A stretch of DNA of 64,000 bases, taken from NCBI GenBank assembly GCA_963070105.1, contig OY718804.1, positions 9,337,817 through 9,401,816 on the forward strand, written 5' to 3'. The notes below the pieces were generated by a model. That model saw only the letters and a list, made by a program, of their open reading frames with translations. It did not search any database and was not told the DNA's origin. This DNA is from Litomosoides sigmodontis. Its lineage: Eukaryota > Nematoda > Chromadorea > Rhabditida > Onchocercidae. The stretch's first letter is position 1; the number at the start of each line of letters is the position of its first letter. The translations under genes were made by a program, and so were the position numbers. This document shows, in pieces, positions 54,387-64,000 of this stretch.

Positions 54387-57300
54387 ATGACTATTGAAGG
54401 CAGCGTGAACGGATTACTTGCAAATTCACAGTCAGTTTGTTCTCAAATATAAACTCTTTCATCGATTTCCAACATTTTCATTATTCAAATTTAAATGTGG
54501 TTGGAAGTTTTTTTTATAGAAATTATGCTTCTATAATAGTATTCTAAATTTCCACTTGCTGCATTAAATGATTTAATTAGCCATTGTTATTTGGATGAGC
54601 CATTCTCCAATAAAGTAAAAACAGAAGCATATAGGAACCGTTCGTTAGTTTTCTTGTACGCTCTACCGCCCACCGTCTGGGATTTGTGAGAGATTAAATT
54701 AATGCCACGCATCTCATCATTTTCTTCCTATGGGGTTTAGTTTTGATGGAGCTTTTATTATACTTTTAGGATTAATTTTTGCAATATCGACCGATTAATT
54801 GTGTGTAAATTTGACTCGGAAATTCTGTCAAAAATCAATAACTTCTTTCTTTGGCTCGAGGAGCAAAAGGACATTGGAAAAGAAATCATACGGAATGAGT
54901 AAGTTCATTTCAAATCCCTAGCTATTCATTTGATGAAAATATATGTCAGATCTAATTTGATAGAATGCACAGTACGAAAATCATCTGATTTTTGATTCTA
55001 AGATGTTTTCTTCCGTCGGTTTCCTAGACATATTAGGACTGTTTTTCCATCCTGTACGAAGCAACGTTTAGTAATTTAGTAAATCGTAGAACTCATCAAG
55101 CATGAATTTTATGAAAAGCGTTCATAGTATTAATCCTCAATGCATTACTCTGATTGGTTTTAGTCATGAAAGTTAGTAATGTCTGGGGCAAAAAACAGAA
55201 TTGGTAATGTGAGAACGTTCACACATAAGAATCGATAGTCGTCATATAAGTTTTTTGTTTTCCATTTGATTTTATACCAAAAAAATGAGCAGTTCGTAGT
55301 TCCATCTCATAAAATATTTACTTGAGTTCGAAGTTGCAGAACAGGCCGTATGCGCATACCAAAAACACCTAAACGAGGATACTGTTTTTCACAAGAAGCG
55401 GAAACATTTCAGAAGTGCAGGAAAAAGCTGTTAAATAGTGTTGTGCGAAAGGGAACAGATGCCTTTGCAAATGATGGGTATGTCATAAATCCTTTAAATG
55501 AGTATGACTTCCACGAGCCGCTTTAATGACTGCAAGCCTTTCCTGTAATTATAATTCGAAATATTTCTAATAACTATGCGTATTTTCGGTTGAAAATGTG
55601 ATAGATTTATGTCAGACCACTTTCGCTACTCTCAGAAAAAAAATATGTGTCATGGAATCGAAAATGCTGAGAATGTTTTTATGGTGCTTCTGTTTTCAGA
55701 AATACTGTGACTTATGCTGCATTAACTCCGAAATCTTCAAAGAATGCTACTACGGTCCGTACTAATAACGATTTAGAGCTTTACAGTTTGTATATTTTTA
55801 TTGCGTTATGCAACTCCTTTTTTAACTACATATCTCTCTTGTATCATGCAATTCACTTTTTGTAGCGAGCTGTGAAACAGCAAGCAATGTCAGCTGGCCG
55901 GATGAACGACCAAAAAACACCAATGCGACCTCTACCTGCTTCGAGACAATGTCCAAAACTCCAAACACCTATGAAGGTTGCTCATATACTTGCATAAATA
56001 TGTATACATTTGTGTTATACTTTTTTTGTGACGTATTCATTTTACAGGTGGATAAATACCCGTCAATTACAACTTCTTTCAACAATACGCCTAAACGGTA
56101 AGGAGCTCGTCTTTCTGTCTAACCTTTTGTTTGAGTGAATGTAATTTCTATGGAAAAATGAATATTTTCCAGGACGCCGATTAGGAATGCAATGACTCCT
56201 AGGATTACTACACAAAAGACTGTGATTAATCCGGAATCAGCTACACGAAAAACTGCAGTTACTCCGAAAGTGACCGTTGAGAGGACTGCTGTCACTCCGA
56301 AAATGGCTGACAAGAAGAATGCGGTTACTCCAAAGCCAAGCGTTCAGCAAGTTAGTTTCATCTTTACGATGTCACAAATTAATTTGGTTTCATTTGAAGT
56401 ATAGTAGCAGCAGATTGAGATAGAGAGCTCAGGAGGTGGTCTACAATAGATTAAAATCACCTTGTTGCATTACATTTATTACTTGATGTGCTATGAACAA
56501 TTTTTCTTTGCAGCCAGCATTCAAAAGGTCAGAAGTAATACGTAAAATGGAGAAAAGAACGAATACTGTAATCAAGAACAAAGAAGAATTTATGAAAGAA
56601 AAAGCAGAACGGGCGAGGAGGTCGTTTATTAATTTGATTTTACGCAATTTTTATCTTGAGCTTATAAGTTTTAGCTGAATTATTCTATATCGGTGGTGTC
56701 TTATGTTGTGTGAGAAATTCTGAAGTGTTCTGCCCAAGTTGATAAATAAAAAAGATGACTCAGTAAGGAAGTCGTAATTAAGGAGAGAAGTAATATATAC
56801 TTCTAAGAGAGCTGGATCGAATTCTCGTTCAAAATGGCAATTGAATTTTAGAGATCGTGAAGAACGAGCAATGCGAGTGAAAATGAACAATAAGAAGAAA
56901 GAAGAAGAGGCGCTCGAAAAGCTTCGGATAATAAAAATGCGTGAACAACAAATTGAAGAATTGAGACAGAAGCAAAGGGTACCACAAAGAGCCATCTCAA
57001 AATCACCTTGTCGTACGAGGTTCCGTTAATACAAAGTGATTAGTAATAGTTTGATAAGTATTTTAGAATTTGGATGATAAGAGAAGCTGCTAAAGAAAAA
57101 CTGCTCGTAAAACGTCACATTGAAAATTAAGTGACGATAATGAACTACAAACAAGTGTTGTAGAGGTTATTACAATCGCATACAGAAACCAATTGTTCGC
57201 TCGAAATCTTCGCAAGACATTTCTGCTCCAAAGGACGTACTAGAAAGGCAAATAACAAATGATGTACCACCAAGAGAGGTAACAAAGGACGTATCGCAAG

Positions 57301-58614
57301 GAGAAATAACAAAGGTGAAGCAGGTTTGTTTTAATCTGCGTTACCAAAATTTTGTTTCACTCTGAAGAATAATTTGTTTGAACTCCTCACATATTATTTC
57401 AGGAAAACCTTCAATTTCAAGGAAAGCGAAACCATGTCGATAGCACCAAACATGATATCGCTATGCAAAATAAAAAGCAGAAGCTAGATTTAGTGGAATA
57501 CAGTGAAAAAGATAACACTGACAGATGTTCCAGCAAAGTTGACAAGTCAGAATCATTAAATGAAGAGCTTGTTGACAATCAGACTCATACTGAATGTGCT
57601 GGAAGTTACGATAAGCGAAATTCTGGAAGAGGTTCACGAAGCAGCGCACATGTAGTTACTGAACCAAAAGAAACTCGTCCAACAAACAAACAAGAAGTGT
57701 TGGGATCTTTGCGAAACTGTGATGTTAATCTTGAGCTCACAACGCATTCATATGTGACTGAAAGTTCGGAGATAAATGAAAATGTGGATGAACCTTCTTC
57801 ACAAGTAGTCGAAGTTGATACTGTAACTGCTGAGACAAGCGCTATAAGTAATCGAACTTTTGATAAAAGGTTACTCTTGTTCAAGTTTCAGCTGTTTAAT
57901 ATTGTAAAAGATGTTTGGATATTTCTGTTAAACACTCAGTTCTCAAAATTAAATAGTTCTAAAACACGCTAAAAATTTTAGCTATAGAGAATTATGTAAA
58001 TTTCTGGAGAATTATTTCTGGTATCGTTTTCAGTGTGAATGTATCAAATAGTGAAACGTTGGATGATATTGGTAATAACTATGATCTTGAAAGCATTTCA
58101 TCGAATGATGAAACGGATGATGAGGAAAATCCACGGAAACCAATTCCTTTTTGGGCACAAGGTCAGTGTCGCCTTTTTCTATCCCCAAAATAGCCAGCTA
58201 GCGCACTAGACGAGATATTGACATGTGCTAAACAAGTTCTCTTATAATCCATATTCAATATTTAGTTGTTACTAAGCAGTTCTAGAAACACAAGCTAATT
58301 CAAAAAAGTAGCAGAATGAGAGAAATGAAAATGTTCGAGAAACAACAATCCTAATAAATAATTGTGAACGTTTCCTTTCAGGAGAACGATTGCAAAATGC
58401 GTTAAGGAAACAAGTTGTCCAAACATGTATCGATCCTGATGTTTATTTCGGACCGGTACGAACGCCTATGTTGGACAAAATCTTTGCAAGGAGTCGCACG
58501 CGTTATCATAAACGAACATCATCAGCCTTGTGGACATCACCAATGAGTAATCCAAAGAAAGGAACGAGTAAATTTTTCGAACTGCAGAAAGTCAATCGCC
58601 GTACTAAACTATAA
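54387..58614 (+). CDS. icp-1: Inner centromere protein INCENP
   Basis: Scaffold of the chromosomal passenger complex; it recruits and activates Aurora B at centromeres and the spindle midzone. Thirteen exons join in frame: 54387-54430, 54770-54898, 55340-55477, 55700-55754, 55866-55976, 56048-56097, 56173-56350, 56514-56620, 56852-56978, 57186-57323, 57403-57869, 58034-58161 and 58382-58614, about 634 aa. The diagnostic C-terminal IN-box is complete: PIPFWAQGERLQNALRKQ, then FGPVRTPMLDKIF and RYHKRTSSALW, whose TSS is the Aurora B phosphorylation site. An N-terminal helical segment (~residues 15-58) is a candidate survivin/borealin-binding region. The middle has three AVTPK repeats and a Lys/Glu-rich helical stretch (KKKEEEALEKLRIIKMREQQ) resembling a shortened single-alpha-helix domain. 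A TTTAG acceptor at ~54,349 precedes the ATG. Lies about 1 kb after the GMPPB-like gene and 0.67 kb before ALG8. Confidence 0.92.
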
Positions 58615-59286
58615 TGTCCTGATTTGTTGAAGTTGTTTTAATTCTATAGTGTTATCAATTCGTTCTGAGAACGTCTTAAATCTTTCAGCAAATGTATCCA
58701 CTGTTGTCATTTTGCATTTGTGCATTTGTTGTTCATTTGAGTCCTTTTACCAGTAATTTTTTTGGTGTCATTTTGCCGTAATTTTGAAAGGAAACAGTAT
58801 TCACAAATACTTTCACAATAAAGACATCAACTTATTTACACCAAAGTGTACAAAGACTTTTTAACATTTACAATAAAATTATGCAAAATACTGCTCCAAA
58901 AGGTTCAGAAATAGTGCGGTACATCGGAATATCAGCTCTCGACTAGCTACAGTCCATCTGTTCTACTTGTCGTTGGGCCATCTGTTTTTTGCACCCTTTT
59001 TGCACCCCTCGTAGTCGATTTAATTACAATGGTACCGTGACCCTTATCACAATAGTTGTATTGATACCACGACTGGTACGACAGTCACAATTACTCGGAT
59101 AATAATCACTCCAGCAATAATCACATCAGTTATGGAATGTATTGCATTCTAATATTTATGGATTTCTTTCTCTGCTGCATTTTGTAGAAATGTCGAACAT
59201 AATAACAATTTCGATTGGTGATTTTTCAATTTGGGGCGGATTGAAATCAGTTTTTCAGGTTTTTCGTGAGTATTTCGCCGTACGAT
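58615..59286. other. Spacer between INCENP and ALG8, with poly(A) signal
   Basis: AATAAA at 58,817-58,822 is a likely INCENP poly(A) signal. A TTTTTCAG acceptor at ~59,258, 29 nt before the ALG8 ATG, is a candidate trans-splicing site. Confidence 0.55.
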
Positions 59287-62200
59287 ATGATAACTACTCA
59301 TTTATCCGTGTCAGAGGATCAAGTAAACGATCCAAAATTGCTGGGTTATCTGAGACAGTTTAGAGAAGAATGGTTTCAATATTGTTGTGCAGCAGTTTTT
59401 GCCATTAAATTTCTCTTGGTACCGTGTTATCGAAGTACTGATTTTGAGGTGAGTGGCTTGAAAATGAAGTGAAAAAAATCGCAAGAGTTATTTTGTAATT
59501 TTGTTCCTTCAGCAAATTTACTTTTTAGAAGAGAATTTTTTAATTTAAAGTTAAATTTTTTGTTACATATAGGTTCACCGGAACTGGATGGCCATCACAC
59601 ACACACTTCCCATTTGCTCATGGTACTACGATGATACATCGCAATGGACTCTCGATTATCCTCCGTTTTTCGCTTTTTTTGAATATTTTTTAAGTCAGGT
59701 GGATGACGTTTGTTGTTTAATTTAGAGTTCGTTGATATTTTCCAGTACAGGTTAAAATCAGTGAGATCAGGAAATTTGTTCCATTGTAAATAAACAATCT
59801 TCAGGTGGCATCAAAAATTATGCCTTCTGCATTGGTGCTTCAAAGAGACCCATATTTTTCCATTGATTTTCTATACTTTCAAAGGTTTTCGGTAATTGCA
59901 ACAGACGTTTTTTACGTAAGTTTTATTCATTGTATATAAACTGAAATATTCTGTAATTGTACCTAGCATTTTTTAAGCTTCATTTATTCATTATTTCTTA
60001 CTAGTTTTTATCCTAATTTTAACTCTATGAATTTTAGATTTTATCGTGTGTTTTTCTGGCATTAAGTTTTTCTGCACATTGCAAAAATTATAGCGATGTG
60101 CAGAAAAATTCAGCTGCTGTCGGCATTCTTCTTATAGCTAATGTTTCTTTGGTGATGATTGACAATATACATTTTCAATATAACGGCATTCTTACATCAC
60201 TTATTTTGATTTCGCTCGGCTCGATTATGAGGAAATCTTTTTTATTTGTTAGTTCTATGAATTATTTGATCATCCCTTATATTTCCTTTAAATGTTCATC
60301 TTAAAATTCTGACGCAAAGCTCATAAGATAAATTATAATTAAATTTTATGTCGACAATCTTATGTCGACTCAGATTTCTTAGAAATTGGCTCTTTGCTGA
60401 GCTTTGCTTATTATCATAGATTCATGAAGGTTTTTCAGCGCCTTGAGGTATACGTGAATACGTGAACATGTTGACTGATGTTTAATATTCCACCGTTGAA
60501 TTATAACTCCTTATCTTTTTAAAAATTAACAGCTGTACTTTGAAGAGCCGTAAGTAATATTGACTTGGTTGATTTGATTACTTTCAGGGTGCATTGACCT
60601 TCTGCATTCTGTTAAATATGAAACATATTTATCTGTACTATGCACCAGCCTATGTGGTATATTACGCTGTAAATTATTTGTTTTCCTCTGCAAAGGCTTT
60701 CATAACTAACGGTGCAAAATTAGCACTTGTTATTATTCTTCCGTTTGCATTATCCTTTGGTAAGGTAAAGTGTTTTTTACTCTTCAAATACATGAAACTC
60801 TTTTAAGTTTCAGATTGCAAAATTTAAGCAATTTCGAAATAACTGGAAAGACACCATGAAATCTCATAATATTCAATATTATGAGATTTCATGGTGTCTT
60901 TCCGGTTATTTTTTTGAATGGACATTGCTCTTGTATAAAGTTTAGCAGAGTAGCCGTTTATTTTCAGGTCCATTAATTTATTTGTGTGGTCCTGATATTA
61001 TACAGCAGATATGGAGACGGTTGTTTCCATTCGAGCGTGGTCTAACACACGCTTATTGGGCCCCGAATATATGGGCATTTTATAACTTTGTTGACTGGTA
61101 TTTCTATCAAATGTTGAAATTGACCAAGCGGCTGCCGCCAAAGGTTCAGCCACCCTCTTATATTTCAGGTCTTGTGCAGGTACTTTTGCGCTTCTTTGCT
61201 GTACAGTTTCTTGTCTTTGTTTTTTCCTTGAACTCATTAATTTCACTGATAACAAACGATTTTTAAATTATTTTAGTTCAAAACGGACTAAATTGTTGCA
61301 GGAATTCAAGCACTCCATTTTACCTTCTGTATCACCGTTTGTAACGTTGGTATTGACATCAGCATTACTGTTACCGCTAGTATCGCTTATTCGTACTCGG
61401 TACTCAAAAAATTTTTCACTTTTACTTACGCTGTCTGCGTTTGCATTTTTCCTTGCTGGATATCATGTACACGAAAAAGCAGTCATACTCATCACTGTCC
61501 CATACACCGTTTTGGCTTCTTCAGTATGTTGTAATTAATTGTATTTTTCATAAAAAGATATATTTACTATTGTTGTAAAAAGTTTACTTAAATTTAAGCA
61601 ACCTCGTCCATTGGTACTTCTGTTGCATTTCATTAATCATATGTTATAATTTATTCTTTTTACTTTTGAAACATCAAATCTTCTCGAATATTCGATGCAG
61701 TATTTTTCTATTTTTTGAAAGGAAACTGCACATTTACCACGTGAAGCATTAATATTCTTTAATTGGGCGTATAAGGCTAATGTATAAACTATTTATTTAA
61801 TTTACCGGCTCATTAGGGGAGAAATTGTCATAACATTTTGAAAAACCTATTATTTCAGGATCATCGATTTCTGCCGTCTTTTGTTGTGCTTTCATTTGTG
61901 GCAAATGTTTCACTTTTTCCTCTTTTCTTTACATCCTTCGAAAACATTTTAAAGGTATGTTCTTCTATATTATTAAAAACCCTGTCATCGATAAAGAAGA
62001 TCATCTAGTGTAAAATAGCTTTACATCAAAGTGTAAGGGAGAATATTGTAAATGTTGTAATGTAATGAGTAGACAGTGAACAGAGATAGTTTCACATTAT
62101 CCCACATGAATATGTTTATTCCGAAATGTTTTCCAACACTTTTCTTTTAGGTTTCCATTACATTTTGCTATCTATTTTTGTCAATAAGCATTATGCGATT

Positions 62201-62668
62201 TTTGTGTCCGGAAAGTTCACTTCGTTTTCTCCAGAAACTTTACTTGTTTGGACTCGTAATGGTTCAGGTTTATTGTTTAGTCTTGCATCAGGTCAGTAAT
62301 TTGCATTATGCTATCCTTGCTGTTGAAATAACAGTAGACGATTTAAATGCATGTATTAAGAGTTGAGGAAACTGGATTCTTCTCTTCATATCCAAACGTA
62401 TGAATTTTAGTTTCTTGTATTTACTGTAGTATCTTTCATTCAATGGTACGAGTCTGGACTTTGTAGCTTATGGTTTTTGAATGTGATCTTCACATTTTAG
62501 ATCATCTTCGATGCTAATTTCGAATTCATTCCTTTGATGCTTACGTCATTGTCTACAGCTTTCGGAATTTGTTGGATATATATTGAATTGTTATGGATCA
62601 TTCCATTTAAAAGTTCCAAGTATGGGGAAGCTACATGCACCTGCGAAAGAAAGCTTAAAAGAAAATAA
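59287..62668 (+). CDS. algn-8: ALG8 dolichyl-P-Glc:Glc1Man9GlcNAc2-PP-dolichol alpha-1,3-glucosyltransferase
   Basis: Multi-pass ER enzyme adding the second glucose to the lipid-linked oligosaccharide used for N-glycosylation. Exons: 59287-59448, 59573-59698, 59805-59915, 60038-60247, 60588-60759, 60968-61179, 61302-61523, 61859-61954, 62151-62291 and 62501-62668, about 539 aa. Family motifs: [18 protein letters not shown] across the first intron, [84 protein letters not shown] and GYHVHEKA. Numerous hydrophobic segments fit the GT-C fold. The C-terminus KLKRK has Lys at -3 and -5, fitting a KxKxx ER-retrieval signal. The open frame starts upstream with GTG, but the first ATG is 59,287. The intron at 60,760-60,967 holds a large palindrome. 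Confidence 0.95.
60837..60911. repeat. 37-bp near-perfect palindrome in an ALG8 intron
   Basis: The left arm 60,837-60,873 and right arm 60,875-60,911 are reverse complements except for one position that would be a G-U pair in RNA. One base (C) separates them and the innermost turn is AATATT-C-AATATT. No target-site duplication or coding content seen. Confidence 0.95.
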
Positions 62669-62844
62669 TTTCTTTAGTGCTTCTACCTCTTGTCTAAAAT
62701 CGTCAAAGATATCCTAAATGCTTTTGCTTTTGTTAGCTTTATGCATGACTGGTTTGGTTGTTTTTTAGTAGTAGGATTGTTTCGGTTTTGATTTTTTGGA
62801 TGTTCTTGATAAGTAAAGCAGAACAAAACAACACAGTTAAAGTT

Positions 62845-62850
62845 AATAAA
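62845..62850 (+). promoter_or_regulatory. Possible poly(A) signal of ALG8
   Basis: AATAAA about 180 nt past the ALG8 stop. Confidence 0.5.
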
Positions 62851-64000
62851 AACGGTAGCTATAATTACTATTTTTATTAATCATTTTGGCTATTTTTATA
62901 TTTTTTATTATTTAATGCTCTTGTTTTGATCCTTTTTCTTGTCGTTTTTCTGTTGTGTTTTTGTATCGTCTTTTTCTGCTTCTATGAAGCTCGTTACGAA
63001 TTAGAGATAGTGTTAGAAGTTTGCAGTAATTAATTATGTTTTGCATATAAAGTAGCAACAGTAACTTCCAATTGATATTTAAACAACAGATGATGACACT
63101 AGCATGATGTGATAGCGAATGTTGAACCGATGATGAGAAAAGATCGCTTATCGGAAATGTGACAGATGAGCGGAAGCAAGCATAACATTAAAATAAAAGG
63201 ATTTAGCACGAGGAGTTTTTCCCTATGGAATGTTTCAGTGCGGTATGATTCAATGTTATGCATCCGTTTGAATTTATTTAATAAAGATTCCCAGACATTT
63301 GGTCTATACGCTTCGTAAAGCAAAAAGCTAATTAAATTTGGACAAAGGGAACGGAAGAATTTCAAAATACGGCAGAAATTAAAAGTCCTTTTTCAATTTA
63401 TTTAATTTTACATCTTTCAGTGATTTAGGTGGACAGTGATGTGGTCATTTTAAATATTTCTTGCATTTCAGTTCTTTAGTAGTATATGCCATCCGTATTG
63501 ATACATTCATGTCATCGTTGTTACTGTAACGGCAGTTCAAAGTTCTTTTCTTTTACATATTTTTAATTAAATTTTCATTTAAATACAATCCGTTTATTGA
63601 ACATAACTCATAATTTGTTCTTCATTGGTTTGATTTAAATTATACGAGTATCGTGCATAACGTCTATAAACTGTATGTAACATTTTTGCAATCACATAGT
63701 TATCAATTACCTCAGTGTAATTAAACTGACAAAACTCTATCTGAGCACTCGAATTAATTTTAAACGATTATTTTCACACTTCTAATTATCTGATTAATTT
63801 GATTGAAATCACTGGTTGGTTGCAACATTCTTTTTTTTGATTTGCGAACATCAACAGTACGCAACTGCTGTGACATTTTTACAGTATTCTTGTTGAACGT
63901 GAAATGGTAAGGAAATAAGAGCGAAGAGTTGTTGAAGTGGAATTTTATGTAGCGAAAGTAGAAAAGTGGTAATTATTTCGTCTTGTTTAATCTTTTTTTT
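62851..64000. other. Non-coding end of window
   Basis: AT-rich sequence in which no gene is supported. The frame at 63099-63365 (-) begins with TTG, has no recognisable domain and no exon neighbours. Confidence 0.5.

Noticed and set aside
63099..63365. 88-aa minus-strand frame with a hydrophobic stretch
   Set aside because: Starts with TTG and lacks a partner exon or family resemblance.

Overview
The window is about 64 kb of AT-rich nuclear DNA from a nematode. Genes are split into many short exons with mostly TTTCAG/TTTTAG acceptors and GTAAG/GTTTG-type donors, and the proteins match animal families (UNC-79, ISWI, INCENP, ALG8, CWC25). Histone H4 has the Cys found in C. elegans H4 in place of the usual Thr. 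The compact introns interrupted by long A/T-rich simple repeats would suit a clade III (spirurid or filarial-like) worm, but the species is not determined. No prokaryotic operons, CRISPR arrays, rRNA or convincing tRNA genes were seen.

Layout: (1) 1-12,581, + strand, the C-terminal part of an unc-79 homologue (NALCN channel complex subunit) in about 27 exons; one 2.0 kb intron is almost entirely a (TAA)n/(GATAAT)n array. (2) 12,582-16,595, an intergenic stretch with a 42-copy 13-bp array. (3) 16,596-19,130, - strand, a BED zinc-finger protein. (4) 19,131-29,988, a gene-poor block with (CA)n tracts and a GC-rich, strand-asymmetric island at 22.0-24.7 kb. (5) 29,989-32,272, - strand, a DUS4-type tRNA dihydrouridine synthase, divergent from (6) 33,024-39,842, + strand, the ISWI chromatin-remodelling ATPase. 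(7) 40.8-47.6 kb, a replication-dependent histone cluster: H1(-), H3(+), H2A(-)/H2B(+) divergent, H4(+). (8) 49,533-51,323, - strand, the spliceosome factor CWC25. (9) 52.3-62.7 kb, three + strand genes in tandem: an intronless GDP-mannose pyrophosphorylase beta-like gene, INCENP (icp-1-like) and the dolichol-pathway glucosyltransferase ALG8.

How the genes relate: ISWI, the five histones and INCENP all act on chromatin or chromosomes. The GMPPB-like gene and ALG8 both belong to N-glycan precursor synthesis (GDP-mannose supply and lipid-linked oligosaccharide glucosylation).

The most interesting observation is a shared element 3' of all five histone stem-loops. Each histone gene carries ATGARTCNTGCT at a nearly fixed 8-9 nt past the stem-loop, on whichever strand the gene uses. 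Nematodes are generally thought to lack the U7/HDE system, so this is a candidate novel histone downstream element. Other leads are the GMPPB-like protein with Asn in place of the second catalytic metal-binding Asp, a near-perfect 37-bp palindrome in an ALG8 intron, a probable GC-AG intron in the DUS gene, and a CWC25 gene without a findable N-terminal domain.
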